This document shows positions 24,295-32,863 of a DNA stretch of 64,000 nt, one piece after another; the first letter of the stretch is position 1; the number at the start of each line of letters is the position of its first letter. The notes beneath the pieces were generated by a model that was not told where the DNA came from, did no database searches, and was given only the letters and a program-made list of their open reading frames with translations. The position numbers and the translations under genes were made by a program. This stretch comes from Solibacillus isronensis (GTDB lineage Bacteria; Bacillota; Bacilli; Bacillales_A; Planococcaceae), in the NCBI RefSeq assembly GCF_023715405.1, contig NZ_JAMBOC010000001.1, forward strand, positions 2,294,001 through 2,358,000, written 5' to 3'.

Positions 24295-25725
24295 TTAACG
24301 TTTTCCTTCTATTTCTTCATCTTCGCCCCAGCATTCCACCTCGCCTAAATTAGGTACGTTTTTCTTATAGAATACTGGATCTTTGCCTTGCTTCCGTTGA
24401 GTTAAATAATCATTAATAACCGGTTTGGCCACTTTCCAAAGTTGGAGAATAGCAATTAAGTTAATGATCGCCATAAAGGCCATAAACAGATCCGCTAAAT
24501 CCCATACAACTTGTACCTTTGCAATGGAACCAAACATAACAAAAAGTACGACAAATATACGGAATACTAATAAACCGGTCTTTGAATCTTTTATAAAACT
24601 AATATTCGATTCACCGTAATAGTAATTGCCAATAACCGTACTAAAAGCAAACATAAATACAATGATCGCTAAGAAGCTGCCTGCCCAATCACCTAAACTT
24701 CCGACTAAAGAGGCTTGCGTTAAATTGACTGAAGTTGCGTCAGATTGAAGGTATGCATCGCCTAATAATACGATTGCCGCTGTTGCTGTACAAACGACTA
24801 ATGTGTCTATAAATACACCAAGGGCTTGAATTAACCCTTGCTTTACTGGGTGTGAAACAGCTGCTGTTGCTGCTGCATTGGGTGCAGAACCTATCCCTGC
24901 TTCATTTGAGAATAATCCCCGTTTAATACCATTCATAATTGCTGCCCCGATCATTCCCGCAAAGGCTTCTTCCAATCCAAAGGCAGACTTTATGATAAGA
25001 AGAAATACATTCGGAATTTCGGAAATATTGAGGAATACAACAATAAGAGCAATTATAATATACAAAATTGCCATAACAGGAACAACTATTTGAGTAAAGC
25101 TAACAATTCTCTTTAATCCACCGAAAACAATAATCCCTGTTAAAGCAGCCAATACTAAACCTACTACAAATCGATTGGCACCAAAACTTTCTTCAAATGC
25201 AATGGAAATCGTATTTGCCTGGACAGAATTAAAAATAAAGCCATACGTAATTGTAATGACAACAGCAAAAAGAATACCCATCCATCTTTTATTTAAGCCT
25301 TTTTCCATATAATAAGCAGGACCACCACGAAACAATCCAGTACTCTTATCTTTCACTTTATATACTTGTGCTAATGTACTTTCAATTAGTGCAGATGCCG
25401 CTCCGATCAGCGCAATCATCCACATCCAAAATATCGCACCGGGACCGCCAAGAGCAATTGCCGTCGCGACACCCGCTATATTACCTGTTCCAATTCGAGA
25501 AGCAGCAGAAATTGTAAAAGCCTGAAAAGAAGATATACCTTTTTTTCCTGACTTATCTGTTGGCGCCGATTCTGTTATAAGTTTAAACATTTCACCTATT
25601 AATCTAAATTGAATAAACTTTGTTTTAACCGTTAAAAATATGCCTGTTCCTACTAATAAAATTATTAATACATATGAATATAATATTGTATTCACTTCAC
25701 CCAATATATTACCGAACCAATCCAT
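24295..25725 (-). CDS. Sodium:alanine symporter (AGCS family)
   Basis: A 476-residue transporter of the alanine/glycine:cation symporter family (AlsT/DagA type). The family signature GGPGAIFWMWMIALIGAASALIESTLAQVYK is near residue 100, with NIAGVATAIALGGPG before it and the GLFSNEAGIGSAPNAAATA motif near 275. Eleven hydrophobic segments are visible. It should import alanine or glycine with sodium. The start is ATG 25725. It is single, in the same orientation as the downstream-lying PucR-type gene but separated from it by 222 bp with no notable feature. Confidence 0.85.
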   Translation of the reverse strand: MDWFGNILGEVNTILYSYVLIILLVGTGIFLTVKTKFIQFRLIGEMFKLITESAPTDKSGKKGISSFQAFTISAASRIGTGNIAGVATAIALGGPGAIFWMWMIALIGAASALIESTLAQVYKVKDKSTGLFRGGPAYYMEKGLNKRWMGILFAVVITITYGFIFNSVQANTISIAFEESFGANRFVVGLVLAALTGIIVFGGLKRIVSFTQIVVPVMAILYIIIALIVVFLNISEIPNVFLLIIKSAFGLEEAFAGMIGAAIMNGIKRGLFSNEAGIGSAPNAAATAAVSHPVKQGLIQALGVFIDTLVVCTATAAIVLLGDAYLQSDATSVNLTQASLVGSLGDWAGSFLAIIVFMFAFSTVIGNYYYGESNISFIKDSKTGLLVFRIFVVLFVMFGSIAKVQVVWDLADLFMAFMAIINLIAILQLWKVAKPVINDYLTQRKQGKDPVFYKKNVPNLGEVECWGEDEEIEGKR

Positions 25726-25947
25726 TGTTCCACTTCCTCTATTTTTTCAACTTTTTCTGTGGGTATGTAGGCCGTGCTAATTCGTCAACTATTAAAATTC
25801 TGCACCAACATCTCCTAAATACAAAGTCACTTTCCTACACCCATGCTAACTTGTCCTATTTTATACTCACTTGAAATTTTAGTATACATTTTTATTAAGA
25901 TGTATTAATTTTCTAGCATGACAGTTATCCCCCTCACTCCCCTATAT

Positions 25948-27765
25948 TTACTCTCGTTTTTTTACAGGTGTTAAGTAATTTTCTTTTAAATAACAGGCTA
26001 ATTGTATTTTCAGTGCATCTTCCTGTATTTGAAACGAGATATTTAATATTTGCTCAATTCGGCTTAATCGCTGGTACAAAGTGTTGGTATGAATATGTAA
26101 ATGCTGTGCTGTTTGCTGAACGGAGCGATTAAATCTGAAATAGGCCAACAATGTTTCATACAGGTGACTTTTATTGGCTTTAGTCAATAACTCACCGATT
26201 TGGTCATGAATGAAGTTTGCCAAGTCTTTTGGCGGGACTTGTAAAATCAGCTGGTTGAGACCGATTTTATCGTAGCTCGTAATTGTCCATTCATCACGTA
26301 CATGTAAAAAGCGCAATGTTTGCAGCGCTTCTTCGTATAGAGAAGAAACTGTCTGTAGGGTTTTATATTGTTTACTAATTGCGCACCGAAAAAGCGGTTT
26401 ATGCAGTGATTGCCACTTTTTTTGTAGGCGCGAGAGTGTTTCGTTTAATGTTGTAAGCATTGCTGGTGACGGCACACCGATTAAAAGAGTGATTTTGTTT
26501 TTTTCATAAAAAAGTAATTTCCGTTCACCTATAAATAGTTCCTTTAGCATGGAGATGAACTGATGTAAATATTGTTCAATCGATAACATGTCGGCCGTTT
26601 GTTTGAACTCGAAAATACATAATCGGTAGTAGTCCAGCACTTCTAGATCAAGTTGATATGCCATAGAAGCAACTGTTTTTTGATTAGGTGCATCGATGAT
26701 ATGCTGGAATGTTTCCTGCATTCGTTTGTTATGGTGCTCCAGAACATTTTTATTGCGTAAAATTTGCAGTGTTAAAATATTGGCCCCCTGCTCCAGTGTT
26801 TGCTGATCTTTGTAGGAAATGATGCCTTTCTGTTCAATAATCATACTCCCTAAACAAATATCCAAATTATAGAGAGGATAAACAATAAAGCTGCGGTCAT
26901 TTTTAAGCCGATACTCAAATGGCTTCATTTTCAAGAATAATTGTTTTTTTATTTTAGCTTTTGTGTGAGGGGGAATGGACTGATCATCTTCAAAAAACAC
27001 ATCATCATATGCATCATAAAAACCAATTGGTAATTGTGTTAAGTTTTTTAGTTCATTTAAAATGACGGAAATCGGTTCGTTTTGTAAGAGCAATTGATTT
27101 AATGTAGCATGCACATCATAGCGCTGTTTAAGAAGGGTATGTTTTGTCTCTAATGCCAGAGATAATTCGTGCGCTTCTTTTACTTTCTCAGTCATCTGTT
27201 CATAATACTGGGCTTTTTGAATTGCCACCCCTACCTGATCGGCAAAGGCTTGAAAAAATAATAGATCTTCTTGTGTGAGGTCTCTTTTCTTTCGAAGTTG
27301 GTGAAGGATCATGATGCCGATTGGCTTAGCATCAACAGTTATCGGTACACAAAGAGCTGCTTGCGGAACATGTGCGCTCTTTAATATTGTCTGTAAATTA
27401 CGCGGGCTTACATTTTGATGGTACATAGCAGCCATAATTTCATCGTAACTGTTAAAGAACTCACCGATTCCTGTCGCAAATACACGACCAGTAATGGCCT
27501 CATTCGGCTTTGTTTGAAATTGTTCAATAAGTGGCGGGAAATGAATATAGGTTTTCGGAATTAGACACTGTTTCTGTTCATCAAAAAGCATTAAATACCC
27601 TGCATCTGCTTCAGGAATAACGTTCAGTGCATGCCGCATGATTGTATGTAATACTTCATCAATATGAAGTTTGGAAGTGATTGTCCGGATACTTTCCACG
27701 AGGATAGATAACTGTTTATTTGAAAGTGTTAAGTGACGTAGAATTGCTTCTTGTCCATCTGACAT
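25948..27765 (-). CDS. GAF and PucR-type HTH transcriptional regulator
   Basis: A 605-residue regulator. A GAF domain occupies about 30-185 (SIRTITSKLHIDEVLHTIMRHALNVIPEADAGYLMLFD ... FADQVGVAIQKAQYYEQ), a short coiled coil follows, then a divergent middle sensor region, and the C-terminal PucR-type HTH (SLLYETLLAYFRFNRSVQQTAQHLHIHTNTLYQRL is split here only for description). The motif N-x-S-x-Q-x-T-A...H-x-N-T-x-x-x-R-L is complete. I start at ATG 27765, seven bases after AGAGGGG. It is divergent from the DUF5058/M20 operon at 27908, 142 bp away, and most probably controls it. Confidence 0.78.
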   Translation of the reverse strand: MSDGQEAILRHLTLSNKQLSILVESIRTITSKLHIDEVLHTIMRHALNVIPEADAGYLMLFDEQKQCLIPKTYIHFPPLIEQFQTKPNEAITGRVFATGIGEFFNSYDEIMAAMYHQNVSPRNLQTILKSAHVPQAALCVPITVDAKPIGIMILHQLRKKRDLTQEDLLFFQAFADQVGVAIQKAQYYEQMTEKVKEAHELSLALETKHTLLKQRYDVHATLNQLLLQNEPISVILNELKNLTQLPIGFYDAYDDVFFEDDQSIPPHTKAKIKKQLFLKMKPFEYRLKNDRSFIVYPLYNLDICLGSMIIEQKGIISYKDQQTLEQGANILTLQILRNKNVLEHHNKRMQETFQHIIDAPNQKTVASMAYQLDLEVLDYYRLCIFEFKQTADMLSIEQYLHQFISMLKELFIGERKLLFYEKNKITLLIGVPSPAMLTTLNETLSRLQKKWQSLHKPLFRCAISKQYKTLQTVSSLYEEALQTLRFLHVRDEWTITSYDKIGLNQLILQVPPKDLANFIHDQIGELLTKANKSHLYETLLAYFRFNRSVQQTAQHLHIHTNTLYQRLSRIEQILNISFQIQEDALKIQLACYLKENYLTPVKKRE

Positions 27766-27907
27766 AGACATTCCCCTCTTTCTGAAATATATAGAATATT
27801 CCATAATTTTATTTATAAATATAGAGGATTACACATTGTTTCGCAACAAGAAAACAAAGTATAGTATTAAAAAACTGAATTGTTCGTCAATTTAAAGGAG
27901 GGGTTTT

Positions 27908-28618
27908 ATGAACTTAGCATCAGAGATTATGGATCATCCGATTTTATGGGTTATAGCATTTGTCGTTGTACTCATTGTAATTTTCCAAGCCATTGTCTTT
28001 ATACGGATTTCAAAGAAAGTAGCACCAGAAGTAGGCTTAACGAACAAGGAAGTCACTTCAATTATTCGAACAGGTGCAATTAGTTCATTAGGTCCATCAT
28101 TTGCCATTATTATCGTGGCCATTTCTTTAATTACTTTAATTGGTGAACCAACGACAATGATGCGAATTGGTATTGTCGGATCAGCACCGATCGAAACAGT
28201 AGGAGCAAGTCTTGGGGCCGAAGCAGCAGGTGAACAGTTGAGCGACAAAAACTTTTCAGCACAAGCATTTACAGCAGCAGTTTGGACAATGTGTTTAGGC
28301 GGCATGGGATGGTTGATTGTTACAACATTGTTTACGAAATCTCTTGGTCGCCTTCAAAGTAAGTTAACGAGCGGTGGCGGCAATCGGGCAAAATGGTTAA
28401 GTGTCATTTCGACTGCAGCAATGATTGGTGCTTTCGGATATTTTGGTGGTGGCCAGATCGCAAAAGGTATGAATGAAACGATTATTTTTATAGTCGCTTT
28501 ACTTGTAATGCCGGTTATTATGTGGGCAGCTCAACGCTTTAACCAGAATTGGCTCCGTGAGTGGTCACTAGGATTAGTTATTTTAATCGGTATGAGCGTC
28601 GGGTATTTCTTAATCTAA
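27908..28618 (+). CDS. DUF5058-like membrane protein
   Basis: A 236-residue integral membrane protein with about six segments (roughly 12-33, 50-78, 108-135, 160-178, 190-207, 215-234). The sequence IIRTGAISSLGPSFAIIIVAISLI and the loop VGSAPIETVGASLGAEAAG match my memory of the DUF5058 family, a probable transporter component of unknown substrate. The ribosome site is AAAGGAGG. It is the first gene of a three-gene operon with a second membrane protein and an M20 amidohydrolase, so together they may import and cleave an N-acylated or peptide-like compound. That is inference from context. Confidence 0.65.
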   Translation: MNLASEIMDHPILWVIAFVVVLIVIFQAIVFIRISKKVAPEVGLTNKEVTSIIRTGAISSLGPSFAIIIVAISLITLIGEPTTMMRIGIVGSAPIETVGASLGAEAAGEQLSDKNFSAQAFTAAVWTMCLGGMGWLIVTTLFTKSLGRLQSKLTSGGGNRAKWLSVISTAAMIGAFGYFGGGQIAKGMNETIIFIVALLVMPVIMWAAQRFNQNWLREWSLGLVILIGMSVGYFLI

Positions 28619-28637
28619 TTGAAGGAGGATGATTAAA

Positions 28638-29345
28638 ATGGTCGTTTTAGAGCGTCACACAACAGATGCTTCACCTACAAAAAGCGAGGAAAACTTTGCA
28701 ACGTTTCATAGTCAGGCACATTTCTGGGGGCGTCTTACTATTTGGAGTGTCATCATTTGTACGATTGCCCTTCCCCTCTATTTATCATTTGGTCTAGGGT
28801 ACCATCCAGGTTGGTCTGTTATCTTAACAGGTTTTTTAAGTTACGGGGCCGTTGTATCGATCATCTGGTTTGTCGAGCCAATTAGCTACTACCCAATTTT
28901 AGGTGTGTCGGGCACGTATTTGGCCTTTCTAACAGGCAATATCGGAAATATGTGCTTACCTAGCGCATCTATTGCCCAATCCATCGTAAAAGCAGAGCCA
29001 GGGACACGCAAAGGTGAAGTTACAGCGACATTAGCAATTTCTGCTGCTTCGATTGTGAATACAACAATGCTAATTGCTGTAATTTTAGGTGGTTCTTACT
29101 TAATTAATGCGCTGCCTGAGTCAATCCGCGCGAGCTTCAGCTTTGTATTGCCGGCTATTTTTGGAGGCGTGCTCGCACAGTTTGCCCTTAAAAAGCCTGT
29201 TTGGGGAATCGGTGCAATCGGGTTAGGTATTTTTGCAGCGCTTGGTCCTGTTCCGCCGTCATTCCAAACATTTATTTGTATTGCAGGAACAGTACTCTTT
29301 GCCGTAATTCTTGAAAAAATGAAAGCAGGTGAACAAGCATCATGA
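28638..29345 (+). CDS. Integral membrane partner protein
   Basis: A 235-residue membrane protein with six or seven segments after a polar 30-residue N-terminus. Segments include FWGRLTIWSVIICTIALPLYL, a GWSVILTGFLSYGAVVSIIWFV region, and a Gly-rich loop with SGTYLAFLTGNIGNMCLPSASIAQ. I do not assign a family; in this position it looks like the second half of a two-component permease with the DUF5058-like protein. ATG 28638 is preferred because AAGGAGG lies nine bases upstream; the ATG at 28629 overlaps that site. Its TGA overlaps the next start codon (ATGA), so translation of the hydrolase is coupled. Confidence 0.65.
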   Translation: MVVLERHTTDASPTKSEENFATFHSQAHFWGRLTIWSVIICTIALPLYLSFGLGYHPGWSVILTGFLSYGAVVSIIWFVEPISYYPILGVSGTYLAFLTGNIGNMCLPSASIAQSIVKAEPGTRKGEVTATLAISAASIVNTTMLIAVILGGSYLINALPESIRASFSFVLPAIFGGVLAQFALKKPVWGIGAIGLGIFAALGPVPPSFQTFICIAGTVLFAVILEKMKAGEQAS

Positions 29346-30532
29346 CAATTAAACAACAGTTAATGGAAAAGTTAGCAACTAGGAACGATGAGATGATTGC
29401 AATTCGCCGTCATTTGCATGAAAATCCGGAACTTTCCTTTGAAGAACAGCAAACAGCGCAGTATATCGCGGATTTCTATGAAAATAAAGACGTAAATGTC
29501 CATCGCAATGTCGGCAATGGGTACGGAATTATTGTAGAAATTCAAGGCCGTCATCCGGGTCCCGTCATCGGAATACGTGCAGATTTTGATGCCTTGCCAA
29601 TTGAAGAAGAAACAGATGTCCCATTCAAATCGAAAAACCCTGGTGTCATGCATGCTTGCGGTCATGACGGTCACACTGCGTATTTGCTTGTTTTAGCGGA
29701 CTGCCTTATTCAATTAAAGGATGAACTGCACGGAACAGTAAAAATTATTCATCAGCATGCAGAGGAAAAACCCCCTGGTGGTGCGAAAAGTATGATGGCT
29801 TCCGGCTTGCTCGATGACTGTGAAATTATTGTCGGAGCACATTTATTTCCAACATTTAAGGTTGGTCATATCGGTTACCGTGCTGGTGCTGCAATGGCCG
29901 GTCGCTCATTTTTCAAACTGGTCGTACATGGTACAGGCGGGCATGGTTCGTCCCCTCACCTGGCAAACGATGCGATTGTTGCAGCCTCGAATTTTGTAAC
30001 AACGGTACAAACGGTTATTAGCAGACGGTTAAACCCGTATGATATGGGTGTCGTCACAATCGGTTCCTTTGATGGAAAAGGCACGTTCAATGTTATTAAA
30101 GATGCGGTAACACTTGAAGGTGATGTCCGATATATGAACGATACAGTTCACGCTACGATTGAGCAGGAAATCAAACGTTTAGTAGATGGTTTGGAGATCC
30201 AATTTGGTGTTACTTGTACGCTCACTTACGAAAAGGATTACCCGCCATTAGTAAACGATGAAGACTTAACAAACTTTGTAGTAGAAATACTGGAAGCTTC
30301 GGAACAGGAAGAAATCATTGCCGTTGAAGAAGCGCCTTTATTCTCCGGATCTGAGGACTTTGCCTATTATGCACTCGCAAAGCCTTCCACTTTTTATTAT
30401 ATTGGCTGCCAACCGACGTATTTAGATGTACCTTATATGAACCATCACCCAAAGTTTGATATTGACGAACGGGCACTATTAGTTGCAGCAAAAGCTGGAG
30501 CTGAAGTCGTTGCTAAATATTGCTTAAAATAG
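29342..30532 (+). CDS. M20-family amidohydrolase
   Basis: A 396-residue metal-dependent amidohydrolase of the M20D kind (N-acyl-L-amino-acid amidohydrolase, hippurate hydrolase or IAA-amino acid hydrolase group). The start RRHLHENPELSFEE, GIRADFDALPIEEE, the metal site HACGHDGHT and HQHAEEKPPGGAKSM, plus FSGSEDFAYY near the C-terminus, are all typical. It lacks a signal peptide and is cytoplasmic. It overlaps the preceding membrane gene by 4 bp. The context suggests it cleaves what the two membrane proteins import, releasing an amino acid; the exact substrate is unknown. Confidence 0.82.
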   Translation: MTIKQQLMEKLATRNDEMIAIRRHLHENPELSFEEQQTAQYIADFYENKDVNVHRNVGNGYGIIVEIQGRHPGPVIGIRADFDALPIEEETDVPFKSKNPGVMHACGHDGHTAYLLVLADCLIQLKDELHGTVKIIHQHAEEKPPGGAKSMMASGLLDDCEIIVGAHLFPTFKVGHIGYRAGAAMAGRSFFKLVVHGTGGHGSSPHLANDAIVAASNFVTTVQTVISRRLNPYDMGVVTIGSFDGKGTFNVIKDAVTLEGDVRYMNDTVHATIEQEIKRLVDGLEIQFGVTCTLTYEKDYPPLVNDEDLTNFVVEILEASEQEEIIAVEEAPLFSGSEDFAYYALAKPSTFYYIGCQPTYLDVPYMNHHPKFDIDERALLVAAKAGAEVVAKYCLK

Positions 30533-30540
30533 AGCCTTTT

Positions 30541-30580
30541 AAATACCATTATTCTCCACAAGAGAAAATGGTATTTTTTT
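30541..30580 (+). terminator. Intrinsic terminator of the DUF5058/M20 operon
   Basis: AAATACCATT-a-TTCTC and GAGAA-a-ATGGTATTT arms, followed by eight T. Confidence 0.85.
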
Positions 30581-30677
30581 TCATACTAAATTTATTTTTC
30601 TAAACTAGTTAGTCATACATACACCCCCCACCAAAATTTCATACGCTATAGGAATTACAGGTAAAGGATGTTTTGCT

Positions 30678-31943
30678 GTGGTTCAACTAAATGAATATAC
30701 AATCACAATTCTTGGCAGTACGGGTGGTGTTGCGAAGTCTATCTTATCGATTTTAAATCACTCGATTACCGATAAAAATGATCCCATCCACCATTTTATT
30801 GTAACTTCAAAGCTTTACTTAATTGATATCAAACAAAAAACAATGGATTACTACCATCAACTGTTCCCTAATTTAAAGGATAAAATAATTACCGTTCAAT
30901 TTGATTTGAATAACCTTGATCAATTTATCGAACATTTACAATCAACCAGCACCAAACTAGTGATTGATGTATCCTGGGCCGATACCATCGAAATGGTCGA
31001 ATGCTGCAATAAGCTTGGCGTTCATTATATAAACTCAGCCTTAGAAAACACTGCAGTTGATCTAGACGAAAGCTTGTATGGCTTTCCGCTTCCCGAACGA
31101 TATACCCGGTTCGAAAAAAAGAAAGATGCCATTACCAATACGAGAGCTATTATAGGCTCAGGTATGAATCCCGGTGTCGTGCAATGGATGGCAATTAAAT
31201 TATTGAAGGAACATACGAGTGACCCACCTTTAGCTTGCTATATTTTTGAGCATGACAGTTCTTTTTATAAAGACGAAAACCTTGTCGATCCTAAAACGAT
31301 CTATACAACATGGTCTGTTGAATGTTTTCTCGATGAAGCTATTTTAAGCTATCCTATGTTTGTCCGTGATCAGATTCCGCTCTACATGTACGATCATGTG
31401 TATGCGACCGAATTTAAGGTTACGTTAAGAGATCGAGAATTTTATGGATGTCTCATGCCCCATGAGGAAGTACTGTCATTAGGAAAACTGTTTGATTTTG
31501 AGTTAGGCTTTCTTTATCGGGTTAATGAACATACAACGGAATTAATCCGAAATAATTTAGATGATGTGGATGACCTTTGGAATTGGAATCAAGCGTTAAT
31601 CGACCCTGCTGAGGGAGAAGTTGAAGGAGAAGATCTTGTCGGGGTTCTTTTAGTTTACGAAGATAAGGAAATCTATATGTATAACACGATGAAAAGTGAA
31701 GATATATTCAAAAAATACAACACAAGTGCCACATACTTTCAGGTAGCGTGCGGAATATATGCAGGTACCGCAAGTTTACTATTAGATACGATTCCTTTAG
31801 GTGCCTATTATGTCGATGAGTTATTAATGAAGACGGAAAGTAATTACGGAAAATATTTAGCTTACTATATGCCGGATTTTGTTTTTGGTGAGAATAACAG
31901 CTCGGATGGATTATTGCACAAAAGAATAAAGAGAATTCAATAA
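30678..31943 (+). CDS. Saccharopine dehydrogenase-like protein
   Basis: A 421-residue oxidoreductase-like protein. The Rossmann start TITILGSTGGVAKSILSIL (about 8-26), the VIDVSWADTIEMVECCNKLGVHYIN strand-helix and the NTRAIIGSGMNPGVVQWMAIKLL motif resemble saccharopine dehydrogenase/homospermidine synthase-like enzymes, in which the GxNPG-type segment closes the NAD site. The C-terminal half (TTWSVECFLDE, FYGCLMPHEEVLSLG) is also homospermidine-synthase-like. It could therefore act in polyamine synthesis, but the assignment is from general pattern. The start is GTG 30678 after AAAGGATG. It is a single gene with a terminator. Confidence 0.6.
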   Translation: MVQLNEYTITILGSTGGVAKSILSILNHSITDKNDPIHHFIVTSKLYLIDIKQKTMDYYHQLFPNLKDKIITVQFDLNNLDQFIEHLQSTSTKLVIDVSWADTIEMVECCNKLGVHYINSALENTAVDLDESLYGFPLPERYTRFEKKKDAITNTRAIIGSGMNPGVVQWMAIKLLKEHTSDPPLACYIFEHDSSFYKDENLVDPKTIYTTWSVECFLDEAILSYPMFVRDQIPLYMYDHVYATEFKVTLRDREFYGCLMPHEEVLSLGKLFDFELGFLYRVNEHTTELIRNNLDDVDDLWNWNQALIDPAEGEVEGEDLVGVLLVYEDKEIYMYNTMKSEDIFKKYNTSATYFQVACGIYAGTASLLLDTIPLGAYYVDELLMKTESNYGKYLAYYMPDFVFGENNSSDGLLHKRIKRIQ

Positions 31944-31963
31944 TCACGTTAGGCTTGTGAAAT

Positions 31964-32003
31964 AAACCATGTAGAACAGTAATTATTCTACATGGTTTTC
32001 TAA
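31964..32003 (+). terminator. Intrinsic terminator
   Basis: AAACCATGTAGAA and TTCTACATGGTTT, a perfect 13-bp stem, then TTC. It follows the saccharopine-dehydrogenase-like gene by 20 bp. Confidence 0.82.
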
Positions 32004-32186
32004 TGAAATGGATTCCGCAATATAACGTGAAATTCACGTGCATCATAGCGTTTTAAAACAAGACGAAAGCCTATTCCAAATAGAAAGTAATGACATAAAC
32101 ATATTAAAACAATCTGATTTCAAGGAAATGACTTATCCCCGTCCAACATAACATTTGAATGGGATTATTTTTAGGAGGAATAACAA

Positions 32187-32771
32187 ATGATGCACCCGGA
32201 TACAGAAATTCAATTCGTCAGTGAGGAGGTAGGCGTCGGTGTCTTTGCAACAAAATTAATTCCTAAAGGAACGATTGTCTGGATTAAAGATGACCTTGAC
32301 CTGATGTTGACAGAGGAATTCATTGAAACCCTTGGTGATTTGCAAAAAGCGGATGTCTATAAATATGCATATTTAGATTCTGACGGCCTTTATGTTCTTC
32401 ATTGGGATCACGCAAAATACATGAATCACAGTTTCAATCCAAATTGTGTCGATACAGCTTATAATTTTCAAATGGCTGCAAAAGACATTCAACCTGGCGA
32501 GCAATTAACATGTGATTACGGCACTTTGGGAGATGATGAGGATTTTGAGTGCATCCCTGAGGAAGGCACATCAAGAACAAAAGTAACGGCAAATGACTAC
32601 TTAACCTATTATAAAGAATGGGATGAGATAGCACGGGAAACATTCAAACATTTTAATACAGTAGAGCAGCCGTTAAAGTATTTAATCGACAAGCAGTATG
32701 TTGATAAAGTGATGGCAGTTGCGAATGGTGAAGCTCCAATAGATTCCATTCTCACGCTATTTATTGATTAA
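32187..32771 (+). CDS. SET-domain protein
   Basis: A 194-residue SET-domain protein, a putative lysine methyltransferase. The N-terminal VGVGVFATKLIPKGTIVW corresponds to the usual G-x-G-x-x-A start, YMNHSFNPNCVDT gives the NHS/C motif that binds S-adenosylmethionine, and IQPGEQLTCDYGTLG gives the GEELTYDY-like end of the fold. The first tyrosine of the final motif is Cys here. The C-terminal 70 residues (KVTANDYLTYYKEWDE...) are helical without a zinc-binding post-SET. The ribosome site is TAGGAGG. Bacterial SET proteins of this size are usually uncharacterised; a ribosomal or DNA-binding protein target is possible. Confidence 0.75.
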   Translation: MMHPDTEIQFVSEEVGVGVFATKLIPKGTIVWIKDDLDLMLTEEFIETLGDLQKADVYKYAYLDSDGLYVLHWDHAKYMNHSFNPNCVDTAYNFQMAAKDIQPGEQLTCDYGTLGDDEDFECIPEEGTSRTKVTANDYLTYYKEWDEIARETFKHFNTVEQPLKYLIDKQYVDKVMAVANGEAPIDSILTLFID

Positions 32772-32805
32772 TATAGTAGAAACTCCAGAACCCCTTTAAA
32801 ACATG

Positions 32806-32834
32806 AAAACCGCACTTATTTAAAGTACGGTTTT
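32806..32834. terminator. Bidirectional terminator between SET gene and topB
   Basis: AAAACCGCACTT and AAAGTACGGTTTT arms, with A and T runs on both sides; serves both convergent genes. Confidence 0.8.
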
Positions 32835-32863
32835 CCAATCTTGCATTTAATTATTCAAAATGA

